Source of the DNA: Candidatus Omnitrophota bacterium | GTDB lineage: Bacteria > Hinthialibacterota > Hinthialibacteria > OLB16 | DNA length: 64,000 nucleotides | Direction of reading: 5' to 3' | Assembly (NCBI GenBank): GCA_020632575.1 | Contig: JACKFH010000002.1 | Span: 62,001-126,000, forward strand | Shown: positions 1 through 8,862 of the stretch, piece after piece | How the letters are laid out: the number at the start of each line of letters is the position of its first letter | Numbering within the stretch: position 1 is the first letter of the stretch | Notes under the pieces: generated by a model | Databases searched by the model: none | What the model saw: the letters and a program-made list of their open reading frames with translations, nothing else | What the model was told of the DNA's origin: nothing | Position numbers and translations under genes: made by a program

Positions 1-1
1 T

Positions 2-1102
2 CTAACCGACCTTGAGGGGCGGATCGTTCGTTGGACTGGCAGCGCCGAAGGAACTTTTGGCTACAGGGCCTCCGAAGCGATCGGTCACTCCTTCAAATTC
101 CTGCTTGCGAATTGGCAAGAGGGCGCGGGTCGAACCGGCGATTGGGAGGAATTCGACCAACCCAAGGAAGCCCTGTGTCGTCGGAGGGATTCATCCACCT
201 TTCAGGCCGAGTTGACCTCGCGTCACCTGTATGACAAAGAGGGTAAACCCAATGGCATCGTGATGGTCTACCGCGACATCACCGAGCGAAAGAAGATGGA
301 GGAGGCGCTGCGGGAGCACACCGAGCACCTTGGCCGCTTGGTCCAGGAACGGACCAAAAAGATCGAGGAGCTCCAGCGTCAGAAGTCGGCCATGGAAAAA
401 CTTGCCGCGACCGGCCAGATGGCCGCGCGTGTCGCCCATGAAATCAATAATCCACTTGCCGGCATTAAGAATGCGTTCACCTTGATCCGACGGGATATTC
501 CCCCCGATAGCAAGTACGGATCGTATGTCGAACTGATTAAAAAGGAGATCGATCGGATTGCTGGGATCATTCAGCAAATGTACAAAACCTATAGCCCCAA
601 GGCCGGGAGACCGAATCATTTCAATTTAGCGACAACGATCTCGGATGTTTGTCGACTCCTCACTCCCAAAGCCAAGCAACACAACCTATTGATCGATACC
701 CAGATGCCGGAGGAGACTGTTTCCCTTTTCCAGCCGGAGGGGGAGCTCAATCAAATCCTTTACAACCTCATATTGAATGCGATTCAGGCCTCCCACTCCG
801 GAGAAAAGATCAAAGTCTCGCTGGAGAAAAAGGGGCAATCCGTGGCAATCCGGGTTTCGGACAGCGGACGAGGGATTTCTCCCGAGAATCTCAACAAGAT
901 CTTCGAACCCTTTTTTACGACCAAGAAAACAGGCGCCCAAGGCGGCCTCGGCTTGGGGCTTGCCGTCTCTCAAAACCTGGCACAAGCTATGGGCGGATCG
1001 ATCTCGGTCGAGTCGGCCGAAAACCGGGGGGCGACTTTCACACTGACGCTTCCGATCACCTGTCGGACCGAAATGGGGAAAAAGGAGATGGCAAATGTAT
1101 GA
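2..1102 (+). CDS. PAS-domain sensor histidine kinase (5' end outside window)
   Basis: The reading frame is open from base 2, so the gene begins upstream of the window. The visible N-terminal part (about bases 2-290) reads as the end of a PAS domain: it starts LTDLEGRIVRW, contains FGYRASEAIG, and closes with the usual MVYRDITERK. A short coiled coil follows, then a HisKA H-box (VAHEINNPLAGI, near base 435) and a HATPase_c domain with N-box (NLILNAIQAS), DSGRGI and GLGLGLAVS. The HEINNP form is typical of NtrB/AtoS-type kinases, which phosphorylate sigma-54 activators. The stop overlaps the start of the NtrC-type regulator by 8 bases, so they are very likely a cognate, translationally coupled pair. 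The signal sensed is unknown because the sensor portion is missing. Confidence 0.93.
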   Translation, partial: LTDLEGRIVRWTGSAEGTFGYRASEAIGHSFKFLLANWQEGAGRTGDWEEFDQPKEALCRRRDSSTFQAELTSRHLYDKEGKPNGIVMVYRDITERKKMEEALREHTEHLGRLVQERTKKIEELQRQKSAMEKLAATGQMAARVAHEINNPLAGIKNAFTLIRRDIPPDSKYGSYVELIKKEIDRIAGIIQQMYKTYSPKAGRPNHFNLATTISDVCRLLTPKAKQHNLLIDTQMPEETVSLFQPEGELNQILYNLILNAIQASHSGEKIKVSLEKKGQSVAIRVSDSGRGISPENLNKIFEPFFTTKKTGAQGGLGLGLAVSQNLAQAMGGSISVESAENRGATFTLTLPITCRTEMGKKEMANV

Positions 1103-2468
1103 CGCGCCACGACTGCTGATCGCGGACGATGAACCGGGATTCTTGGACACCACCGCCGAACTGCTCAGGGGCGAGGGGTATTCCTGCTACTGCGCCAAGG
1201 ATGGGGACACGGCCATGCGGATTCTGGAGTCCGAGCCGATCGACCTTGTCATATCCGACTTGAACATGCCCGGGAATTTCTCGATGGAATGGATTCACTC
1301 GGGGCGGAGGAGATATCAGGATGTCCCGGTGATTGTCGTGACCGGGTTTCCCACCCTTGAAACCGCCATCGATGGTCTCCGATGCAGCGTCTCGGATTAC
1401 CTGCTCAAGCCCTTCGAAATCGGCGACCTGATCCAGAGCATCGAACGAACCCTCTCGCGCCAAGTTGTGCTCGAAACGCCCATCGAGGAGATGGAGGGAT
1501 TCACCGCCATCGTGGGCGAGACCGAAATGATGAAGAAAGTCCGCCGGATCGCCGCGCAGGTCGCGCAATCCGACGCGAGTGTTCTCATTTCCGGAGAAAC
1601 GGGGACCGGAAAGGAGCTTCTGGCCCGAACCATCCACCACAACACCTCACGGAGAGACCAAGCCTTTAATGTGATCGATTGCACCGCGATTCCCGAATCC
1701 CTCATGGAGTCGATCCTGTTTGGTCATAGTCAAGGTTCATTCACCAGCGCCACACGTGACCAGATCGGCCTTTTGGCCCTTTCCGAAAAGGGAACGACTT
1801 TCTTCGACGAGATCGGGGAGATGCCGCTCAACCTCCAGGCCAAACTTCTCCGATTCCTTGAAGAGAAGACCTTCCTCCCGCTTGGCAAAAAGTCGCCCGT
1901 TTCCGTCGACACCAAGATTATCGCCGCCACCAACCGGAACCTCGAGGAGTTCGTGGAGGAAGGACAGTTCAGAAAAGACCTCTACTACCGGTTGGCGGTT
2001 GTTCCCATCAACATTCCCCCGCTCCGGGACCGTATCGAGGATATCCCGCTTCTCACCGAGCATTTCCTTCGAGGCGCTTCAGGGAGGTTGCGAGTTGTCG
2101 GGGTCACTTCCCAAGCCATGAAACTCCTAAAGTCCTACGATTGGCCGGGAAACATCCGAGAACTCCGGAATGTCCTCGAGCACGCTCTCACCTTCTGCCA
2201 GTTCGAAAAGATCGATCTCTCCGATCTCCCTCCCAGAATTAAGCAAGTTCCTCAAGAACGTGGGATCATTGCCGGACGGGACTCCAATGGCCCGACCTCT
2301 AGGAAGAACTTCCTCGAGGTTGCCGACCAGAAATACCTTGAAGGTCTCCTGAAGCGGCACCGAGGAAATGTCACTAGCGCCGCCAAAGAAGCGGGCATCA
2401 GCCGTCAGTCTCTCCACAAGATCATGTCCAAGTACAACTTTACTGGCGACCACTTTAGAATTCCTTGA
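1095..2468 (+). CDS. NtrC-family sigma-54 dependent response regulator
   Basis: 457 aa. Residues 1-120 are a receiver with acidic pair D11/D12, phospho-acceptor D55 and K105. Residues about 135-365 are an AAA+ sigma-54 activator domain with Walker A GETGTGKE (167-174) and Walker B GTTFFDEIGE (233-242). The C-terminus carries a Fis-type helix-turn-helix (NVTSAAKEAGISRQSLHKI). It should be phosphorylated by a partner kinase and activate sigma-54 RNA polymerase from enhancer sites. The sigma-54 contact loop, normally GAFTGA, reads GSFTSA (214-219): the threonine is kept but the second Gly is Ser, which is unusual. The start is supported by AAGGAGAT upstream and by an 8-base overlap with the kinase gene. 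A consensus -24/-12 promoter lies about 260 bases after the stop. Confidence 0.95.
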   Translation: MYDAPRLLIADDEPGFLDTTAELLRGEGYSCYCAKDGDTAMRILESEPIDLVISDLNMPGNFSMEWIHSGRRRYQDVPVIVVTGFPTLETAIDGLRCSVSDYLLKPFEIGDLIQSIERTLSRQVVLETPIEEMEGFTAIVGETEMMKKVRRIAAQVAQSDASVLISGETGTGKELLARTIHHNTSRRDQAFNVIDCTAIPESLMESILFGHSQGSFTSATRDQIGLLALSEKGTTFFDEIGEMPLNLQAKLLRFLEEKTFLPLGKKSPVSVDTKIIAATNRNLEEFVEEGQFRKDLYYRLAVVPINIPPLRDRIEDIPLLTEHFLRGASGRLRVVGVTSQAMKLLKSYDWPGNIRELRNVLEHALTFCQFEKIDLSDLPPRIKQVPQERGIIAGRDSNGPTSRKNFLEVADQKYLEGLLKRHRGNVTSAAKEAGISRQSLHKIMSKYNFTGDHFRIP

Positions 2469-2506
2469 TTTTTGACCTTCTTATTTCTATGGCGTCATCT
2501 TTATAG

Positions 2507-2595
2507 GACACTGTCGCCTCTGGGGGGACCTTGCGATTTCTGCTCAAAATGAAGCGATATTAGCCCTAAGATGACTTTGCTCATGACAATATGTC
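2507..2595 (+). promoter_or_regulatory. Pair of GACA-n-TGTC dyads, possible activator binding sites
   Basis: Two related dyads share the core GACA(n)TGTCGC: GACA-c-TGTC at 2507-2515 and GACA-ata-TGTC at 2585-2595. They lie roughly 135-225 bases upstream of the -24/-12 promoter at 2730-2743, where NtrC-type enhancer sites are often found. The different spacer lengths (1 and 3) weaken the case that they are one operator type. The assignment is inference from position and symmetry. The surrounding 2469-2759 is visibly more AT-rich than the flanking genes and holds no gene. Confidence 0.3.
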
Positions 2596-2727
2596 GCTTT
2601 TTCTTGTCTTCTGCCTCTTTCTTCCTCTGAAAACCCTTGATCAATCCTGATATTTGAAATCTCACAAACATTTGATTTAACTTGATTTCTGGGGAGCGTG
2701 AAATTCGGATAGTCAAGAATATAGTAA

Positions 2728-2745
2728 AAGGCACAATTATTGCTA
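2728..2745 (+). promoter_or_regulatory. Sigma-54 (-24/-12) promoter
   Basis: The sequence AGGCAC-AATTA-TTGCT has the -24 GG at 2730-2731 and the -12 GC at 2742-2743 with exactly ten bases between them. It matches the sigma-54 consensus TGGCAC-N5-TTGC at all but the first T. Transcription would begin near 2755, giving a leader of about 80 bases to the TTG start at 2835. It lies between a sigma-54 activator gene and a hybrid kinase gene, so the likely model is that the activator drives the downstream signalling genes. Confidence 0.7.
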
Positions 2746-2834
2746 TATAACGGAATGAGATGGTCATTGGGCGGACCCCGCCGAATTGGGGGTTCTGCCT
2801 GCGTCACGAATCCGGATTGAGGAGGGTGACCCTT

Positions 2835-5264
2835 TTGGGCTGCGCGGAAAATGAAAGCGGAATTCCAACCCAAGTTTGGGGGGATGTCCACGAAGATCAG
2901 GTTATTGAAGACTTAGGTTGGGCTCCCCGCCTAAGGAAACCGCTTCTCGCCTTGTGTGGGGCGGGAGTGGTCGGTCTATTGCTCTTAATGGCTCTCGCGG
3001 GGGGGGAGGGAAAGGGGCGCGGGTCCGAGAGCCTCGATTTCTGGCCGATCATCGGAATCGCGCTGGTTTCCGGATGCGCCGGATACCTCCTGGGAATCCC
3101 ATCGAAACGTTCGACGCTCAACTTGAAAATCTCCGAGGAAAACATCCGACAAGCTAATTTCGCCCTCGAGGAGGAAATCTCGCACCGCGAAAAGGTCAAC
3201 GAGCAACTCCGTCACGCTAATCAGGTTCTTACAAGCCATGTCGAAAACTCCCCTTTGGCGGTCGTGCATTGGGATTCGGATATGCGGGTCAAACTGTGGT
3301 CCAGCCGAGCCGAAAAGATCTTTGGTCTTTCGGCCGGAAAAGCTCTCGGGAAGACCCCGGAGGAACTTGGCATTCTCGACGGGCGAGAACTCGAGTTCTT
3401 CGAATCCCGAATGAACCGACTCTATCGAGACACGGAGCCACGGGGGACCTTCTTTTCGAAACATCTGACCTCGGAGGGAACCGAGGTCTCATGCCGTTGG
3501 TACAACTCCGCCTTACGCGATGAGGAAGGAAAAGTTTATTCGATCCTCTCCCTCGGTTTGGATGAAACCCAACGGCACCAAGCCCAACGACGCCTTCTCG
3601 AATACGCTCAGGAAATCGAGGAGACCAACACCGCTCTGGATGTGGCCCTTGAAGAGGCGAATTGCGCCACACAGGCCAAGTCGGAATTCCTGGCCTCGAT
3701 GAGCCACGAAATCCGCACACCCATGAACGGCATCATCGGCATGGCGGGATTGCTCCTCGAAACCGAACTCACTCCCGAACAGAGGGACTTCGCGCGTACG
3801 ATCACCAGTTGCGGTGAGGGTCTCTTAACCATCATCAATGACATCCTCGATTTTTCCAAAATCGAGGCGGGGCGTCTGGACCTCGAGGCGATCGAGTTCG
3901 ACCTGCGCGAAACGGTCGAGGACACCCTCGACCTCCTGGCGAAACAATCCTACGAAAACAACATCGGTCTCGGTTGCTTGATCGATCCCGCCATCCCCGG
4001 TCGGTTGGTTGGAGACTTTACGCGAATTCGCCAAATCTTGCTCAACTATCTCAACAACGCCCTCAAATTCACCGCGAATGGGCATGTCAAAGTCCGTGTC
4101 CAACTCGAAAGCGAAACCGAGGATTCGGTTCGGATTCGAACCGAGGTCGAGGACACCGGAATCGGAATTCCAGAGGACAAGATCGGACTGCTCTTCCAAT
4201 CGTTCTCCCAAGTCGACGCTTCCACGACTCGCAAATACGGCGGGACCGGATTGGGTTTGGCGATCTGCAAGGACTTGGCGGGCCTTATGGATGGAGCGGT
4301 TGGGGTCGAGAGCGTGGAGGGGGAGGGAAGCGTCTTCTGGTTCACCATGAAACTCGCGAAGGCGCAGGTGGAGGACTCCCCGGAGAGTCCGACAGTCGAC
4401 GAGAACCGCCTCCTCGAGGGCAAACGGGTGCTTCTCGGGTTCGCCGACAATCTCCTGAGCGAAGTGCTGGGCCATCAAATCCAGAATGCGAACTCGGACG
4501 CCCGAGAAGTCTCGGATTTGGAGACCGTTCTATCCGAGATCTCCAAGTCGATAGAAGAACGAGCGCCGTACGACGCAGTGGTTCTCGACTCGCGGTTGGA
4601 TGGATTACGGCCCGCTTCGATTTTGCACGCGCTTTATGACGGATTGAATTCGGAAGTTCCCCCGTTGATCTTTGTCGCGCCCCGAGGGGTCGAATTCGAA
4701 GTGGGTCAAAAAGAATCCTCCAACGGCGTCCGGTTCCTCAGGAAACCCATCCGCGAGAAGGATTTCAAAGAAACGCTGGGTCTCTTGCTGAATAAGCAGT
4801 CCGAGACCGCGCCCCCTCGGGAGGATCCGACCGAGTTTAGCCCCCGCGCGTCCAGTCTGCATCCCAATCACCGCATCCTGGTCGCCGAGGACAATCCGGT
4901 TAACCAAAAAATCGCCTCGCGCATTCTCGAAAAGAGAGGATATCTCGTCGAACTCGTCTCCAACGGCGAGGAGGCGGTTCAGGCGCTCGAAGCAATGCGC
5001 TACGACCTTGTCCTGATGGATTGCCAAATGCCAATCATGGATGGCTACGAAGCGACTCAAACCATTCGACTCAAAGAGATGGAATCGGGAACTGGGAACC
5101 ACATACCGATTCTCGCGATGACCGCGAACGCGATGAAAGGCGATCGCGAGAAGTGTCTCGCCGCCGGCATGGACGGTTATCTAAGCAAACCGGTCAAACC
5201 CGAACAGCTCTATGCCGCCTTGAACGATTATTTGGCCGCCAACAGTGTGAAGGCGACGGCATAG
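2835..5264 (+). CDS. Membrane hybrid histidine kinase (PAS-HisKA-HATPase-REC-REC)
   Basis: Two hydrophobic segments near the N-terminus (around LLALCGAGVVGLLLLMALAG and FWPIIGIALVSGCAGYLLG) are followed by a coiled coil, a PAS domain, a HisKA domain (MSHEIRTPMNGIIG, His codon at 3705), a HATPase_c domain (DTGIGI, GTGLGLAI) and two receivers. The first receiver (about 4420-4790) is degenerate, lacking the acidic pair although VVLDSRLDG remains. The second (about 4860-5230) is canonical: VAEDNPVNQK, LMDCQMPIMDGYEA, LSKPVKP. The frame is open to an ATG at 2760, but that would sit almost at the predicted sigma-54 transcription start with no ribosome site. TTG 2835 has GGAGG nine bases upstream and is preferred. 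It probably autophosphorylates and relays phosphate through its own receiver. No HPt domain was seen nearby. Confidence 0.93.
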   Translation: MGCAENESGIPTQVWGDVHEDQVIEDLGWAPRLRKPLLALCGAGVVGLLLLMALAGGEGKGRGSESLDFWPIIGIALVSGCAGYLLGIPSKRSTLNLKISEENIRQANFALEEEISHREKVNEQLRHANQVLTSHVENSPLAVVHWDSDMRVKLWSSRAEKIFGLSAGKALGKTPEELGILDGRELEFFESRMNRLYRDTEPRGTFFSKHLTSEGTEVSCRWYNSALRDEEGKVYSILSLGLDETQRHQAQRRLLEYAQEIEETNTALDVALEEANCATQAKSEFLASMSHEIRTPMNGIIGMAGLLLETELTPEQRDFARTITSCGEGLLTIINDILDFSKIEAGRLDLEAIEFDLRETVEDTLDLLAKQSYENNIGLGCLIDPAIPGRLVGDFTRIRQILLNYLNNALKFTANGHVKVRVQLESETEDSVRIRTEVEDTGIGIPEDKIGLLFQSFSQVDASTTRKYGGTGLGLAICKDLAGLMDGAVGVESVEGEGSVFWFTMKLAKAQVEDSPESPTVDENRLLEGKRVLLGFADNLLSEVLGHQIQNANSDAREVSDLETVLSEISKSIEERAPYDAVVLDSRLDGLRPASILHALYDGLNSEVPPLIFVAPRGVEFEVGQKESSNGVRFLRKPIREKDFKETLGLLLNKQSETAPPREDPTEFSPRASSLHPNHRILVAEDNPVNQKIASRILEKRGYLVELVSNGEEAVQALEAMRYDLVLMDCQMPIMDGYEATQTIRLKEMESGTGNHIPILAMTANAMKGDREKCLAAGMDGYLSKPVKPEQLYAALNDYLAANSVKATA

Positions 5265-5276
5265 AAGGAAAATACA

Positions 5277-6785
5277 ATGGTTTCAACCGATGAATCGATT
5301 GGGCGGCGAATCCTTGTCGCGGATGATGAGGATCTCTTCCTCCATTCCACCGCGGACCTTCTTCGCGACGAGGGTTACTCTTGTGACACCGTTTCGAATT
5401 CCGAGGAGGGGTTTCGCGCTCTCCGGACCTCGCCCTACAATCTATTGATCGCCGACATCAACATGCCGGGAAACACCGACCTGGAGTTTGTCCGAAGAGG
5501 GCGCAACTGTTTTCCCGACCTCCCCATCATCCTGGTGACAGGATACCCCGAGTTGGACACCGCTGTGGGCGGGATCGAAATCAATGTCAGCAACTACCTC
5601 ATGAAGCCTTTGGAATCCGACGCCTTGATACGCGAGGTCCATTCCGTCATCTCCGAGAGCTGGGATGCCCGTCCCAAGAATCCCTCCGGACCGGTTGCGT
5701 TGCACGGGGATTCTCTCCCTTTCCACAAACGAGTGGTGGGGCCGGATGGACGAATCCTCATGATCTCCGAGAGTTTCGCGCGGTTGCTCGGATTCTCCGC
5801 CCATGAAATTCGCAACGTCCAATTGGCGGATCTCTCCGAAACCCCCCTCTTCCATCCCTCTCAATCCGATCGTGGCGTTTTCCATTCGATTGTCGAAAAG
5901 AAGTTCCTGAAGAGGAATGGCGAGACGCTGAACGCCCTGGTGTTCCGTCAACCTCTCCCGGACGATCGACAAGGCAATGGAGCGGTGGAGGAGTACATTC
6001 TCGACATCACCGAGGAACGACGATTGGGAGATCTCGACTCTCTCGATTTGACCATCGAGACGGCGGGGTTAATCGCGGGAGGAGTCGCGCACGATCTGAA
6101 CAATATGTTGAATGTGGTCGATGGATACCTCCTCCTTTCTCAAGAGGCGGTTCACTCCAACCATCCCACACAAGAGTTCTTCGAGGAATCTCGCAAAGCG
6201 ATCGCGAAAGCCTCGCGCTTGACGTGGGAACTTATCGAGTTTTCCAAATCCGAGCAGGAAGAGGCGTTCGATCCCATCGACCTCGATCGGCTGCTCTCCG
6301 ATCTCGAATCGCTGTCCCAGGTTCGCCTCGGCGACAAGATCGAAATGGCGATCACCAGATGCGAGGAGACCCCGCTTGTGCTGGGGGATCAGGACGCCTT
6401 ATTCGACGCCATCTTCAACCTTGTCATGAACGCCGCGGATGCCCTTTCGTCGAACCGGGGGGTGATCCATGTCTACGTGGACCGGATCTCGCTGGAAAGA
6501 AAGATCGATCGGAACTCTTGCTCTTACGACCCGACCGAATACTTGAGAATCGAGGTCATCGACAACGGCTCCGGCATTCCCGAGGACTTAATCGCAAAAG
6601 TCCACCAACCTTTTTTCACCACCAAACGCGGCGAAGGAGGGAATGGACTCGGGCTCGCGATCGTGTTCAGAACGGTGAAAAAGGCGGGCGGTTTCGTCGA
6701 CATCCGGAGCGTCCTCGGACTCGGGACGGGTGTCAGCGTCTGTCTGCCGATTTCGAAAGATGAATATGGGGAACTGGAAAGGTGA
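5277..6785 (+). CDS. Receiver-PAS-histidine kinase
   Basis: 502 aa with no membrane segment. Residues 1-125 are a receiver (VADDEDLFL, IADINMPGN, YLMKP) closely resembling the receiver of the sigma-54 regulator at 1095, including the odd MPGN motif, so the two domains are probably paralogous. A PAS-like region follows (about 150-255, ending EYILDITEERR), then an atypical H-box (GGVAHDLNNMLNVVDGY) and a HATPase_c domain (NLVMNAADAL, DNGSGIPEDL, GNGLGLAIV). The HDLNN form is common in soluble kinases that follow a receiver. Start is supported by AAGGAAAATACA before ATG, 12 bases after the preceding stop, so it is in one operon with the hybrid kinase. It may be a second layer in a phosphorelay. 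Confidence 0.93.
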   Translation: MVSTDESIGRRILVADDEDLFLHSTADLLRDEGYSCDTVSNSEEGFRALRTSPYNLLIADINMPGNTDLEFVRRGRNCFPDLPIILVTGYPELDTAVGGIEINVSNYLMKPLESDALIREVHSVISESWDARPKNPSGPVALHGDSLPFHKRVVGPDGRILMISESFARLLGFSAHEIRNVQLADLSETPLFHPSQSDRGVFHSIVEKKFLKRNGETLNALVFRQPLPDDRQGNGAVEEYILDITEERRLGDLDSLDLTIETAGLIAGGVAHDLNNMLNVVDGYLLLSQEAVHSNHPTQEFFEESRKAIAKASRLTWELIEFSKSEQEEAFDPIDLDRLLSDLESLSQVRLGDKIEMAITRCEETPLVLGDQDALFDAIFNLVMNAADALSSNRGVIHVYVDRISLERKIDRNSCSYDPTEYLRIEVIDNGSGIPEDLIAKVHQPFFTTKRGEGGNGLGLAIVFRTVKKAGGFVDIRSVLGLGTGVSVCLPISKDEYGELER

Positions 6786-6792
6786 GGGGTTT

Positions 6793-7959
6793 ATGAAGCG
6801 CATTGCCGATTTGAAGACAGTCTTGTTAGTGGAGCCGATCCACCGGTACCGCCTCTTTATCGAGGGCGCCTTGGAGGATTCGGAATTTGAACTTGTCTCC
6901 GTCAAGGGGCCGGAGGAGGCCTTTTCGATTCTGAGAGGGATGACCCCCCACTTGCTTCTGGTCGAGGACAACCTTCCGGGGTGGGACATCTCCAGATTCC
7001 TCCTGAAGCTTAGGGAATGCGGGGTGGAGTGCCCGTTCATTATCATGTCGACTCAGAGTAGTCCTGAAAATATCCGAAAATACGCCTGCCTCTCCATTGC
7101 GGATTTCCTGGTCAAACCGATCGACGAGGATAGGCTTTTGAAAAGCCTCCGGGTCGCTTGCGACCCGGGCGCAGTGAGCGAAAACCTCCTCTCCAGGATT
7201 CAATCGCGAGGATTGGCCAATGTCCTGGTGACGGACGACATTGGCGCGAGCCGTAGAATGATGGGAAGTTTTCTCAAAAAGAATGGTTACACCCCTCTCG
7301 AGGCAGGCGGCGGCGCCGAGGCGGTCAACCGAGTCGTTTCCGGCGGAGTCGATGTGCTTTTGCTGGATTATCAGATGCGGGACATGAACGGGCTCGAGGT
7401 CCTCCAAGATCTCCGATTGCGAGGGGTCAGCGTGCCGACAATCATGGTCTCCGCTCACGCCACCTCGGAAGTGGTTGCCAAGGCAAGGGTTTTCGGTGTG
7501 GTCGATTTCTTCCGCAAGCCAGTCGATTTTCCTCAATTGGTCGGAAGAATCAACGACATCGTCGGCCACGGTGAAGGGGAGGTTTCAAAAAGGCAAAGGA
7601 TCCTGGTGATCGAAGACGATTCGCAGATGCGAAACCTGGTGGCCAAGGCGCTTTCATCCCTTAAGGTCGACATCCTAATGGCGGCGGATGGCTATGAAGC
7701 TCGCACCGAACTTCAGTTTTCCAATGTCGACATTGTGATCCTCGACATGAATTTGCCGGGGATTGATGGATTGCAGCTTCTTCGGGAAATCGAACAATCG
7801 AGCAAGAACCCCCAGGTCATTATCATCAGCGGCTATGTTACGGGAGATGAGAGGAAGGCTCTGAAGAAAGACCCCGTGATTGAGGTCTTCACAAAACCGG
7901 TCGACATGAACCAACTCAGGAAGGTCGTGAATCACGCTCTCCGAGCGGTTACGGTTTAG
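6793..7959 (+). CDS. Triple-receiver protein without output domain
   Basis: About 388 aa made of three receivers in tandem and nothing else. Receiver 2 (VTDDIGASRR, LLLDYQMRDMNG, FFRKPVD) and receiver 3 (VIEDDSQMR, VILDMNLPGIDG, VFTKPVD) have the expected acidic, Asp and Lys residues. Receiver 1 (VLLVEPIHRYR, LLLVEDNLPGWD) lacks the acidic pair and has Glu where the phospho-acceptor Asp aligns, so it may be a fixed or phosphomimetic domain. The start ATG 6793, eight bases after the previous stop with GGTGAGGGG upstream, is preferred over an in-frame ATG at 6730 inside the previous gene. The likely role is a phosphate sink, relay or scaffold for the kinases encoded just upstream. Confidence 0.9.
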   Translation: MKRIADLKTVLLVEPIHRYRLFIEGALEDSEFELVSVKGPEEAFSILRGMTPHLLLVEDNLPGWDISRFLLKLRECGVECPFIIMSTQSSPENIRKYACLSIADFLVKPIDEDRLLKSLRVACDPGAVSENLLSRIQSRGLANVLVTDDIGASRRMMGSFLKKNGYTPLEAGGGAEAVNRVVSGGVDVLLLDYQMRDMNGLEVLQDLRLRGVSVPTIMVSAHATSEVVAKARVFGVVDFFRKPVDFPQLVGRINDIVGHGEGEVSKRQRILVIEDDSQMRNLVAKALSSLKVDILMAADGYEARTELQFSNVDIVILDMNLPGIDGLQLLREIEQSSKNPQVIIISGYVTGDERKALKKDPVIEVFTKPVDMNQLRKVVNHALRAVTV

Positions 7960-8858
7960 TTGGAGCCGGCGCTCCGGTGAGGGGCGCCCCCCATGAGTTC
8001 GAGCGTCAAAAAGACCAACGCCCTGGAAAGGATTCCAAACAGCGTGATCAGGTCCATCAGGGGGATGTCCGCGCTGTAATGCTTTCGGTAGAAGGTGTAC
8101 ATGCTTCGGTGCCGTTCCCAAAGGGATCGAAAACGGTTCTTTCGACTCGAACCGCCGATCGTATGTTGAATCGCCGATTCGGGGCGATAAACCACCTTCT
8201 TCCCAAGACGATGGATCCGGTAGCAGAGATCCACATCCTCGGCGTAAAGAAAGAAATCCTCATCGAACCCCCCTAACTCTTCGAAATCCCGGCGTCTCAT
8301 CATCAGCGCCGCTCCGCTGACCCAATCCACCTCCTGAGTCACCGTCCGATCGATCTCCGTTTTCAGATAGCGGTTCGACATCGGGTTGTTCGGGAAAAAG
8401 CGGGTCAAGAACGAATACCGATTGGCTAACACAGTCCAATATCCCGGAAAACTACGGCAACTGTATTGAATCTCCCCATTCGGTCCGAGGTTGGTCGGTC
8501 CCACCGCGCCGACATCCGGATGTTCTTCGAGATAGGCGACCAAAGTTTCCAGCGTTCCGTTCCGGATTTCCGCGTCAGGGTTGAGAAAGAACAAATAATC
8601 TTCGGTCGCTCCCTCGACCGCGCGGTTGTTGGCCGCGGAGAAACCGAGGTTGGATTCCATCTCACGAAGTTCCACCTTCGGCTGTTTCCCGATCCGGTCG
8701 CATAGCGACAAGAGGTTCGCCGAGTTGTCGGCGACCACAATCCGATAATCGAGGTTAGGAGGGTGATCCATGAAGCTCTTCAGACAGAGTTTGAGAAGGT
8801 CGGGGTTCAGGTAATGAACGATGCTGACACAAACCGAGGGCCGAGAGGAAGTGTGCAT
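7956..8858 (-). CDS. Family 2 glycosyltransferase (rhamnosyltransferase-like)
   Basis: GT-A fold enzyme with an N-terminal VCVSIVHYLNPDLL start, the nucleotide-sugar pocket IVVADNSAN, the NLGFSAANNRAV motif, a DXD-like FLNPDAEI and the later FFLYAEDVDLCYRI motif. This pattern is seen in GT2 enzymes that add rhamnose or related sugars to surface polysaccharides. It likely acts at the cytoplasmic face of the membrane. A hydrophobic C-terminal stretch (LITLFGILSRALVFLTLELM) may anchor it. ATG 8858 starts four bases after the stop of the CapK-like gene, so the two are one operon; a longer frame to 8939 would run into that gene. It converges with the triple-receiver gene, with a 4-base stop overlap. 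Confidence 0.9.
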   Translation of the reverse strand: MHTSSRPSVCVSIVHYLNPDLLKLCLKSFMDHPPNLDYRIVVADNSANLLSLCDRIGKQPKVELREMESNLGFSAANNRAVEGATEDYLFFLNPDAEIRNGTLETLVAYLEEHPDVGAVGPTNLGPNGEIQYSCRSFPGYWTVLANRYSFLTRFFPNNPMSNRYLKTEIDRTVTQEVDWVSGAALMMRRRDFEELGGFDEDFFLYAEDVDLCYRIHRLGKKVVYRPESAIQHTIGGSSRKNRFRSLWERHRSMYTFYRKHYSADIPLMDLITLFGILSRALVFLTLELMGGAPHRSAGSN

Positions 8859-8862
8859 TGCG

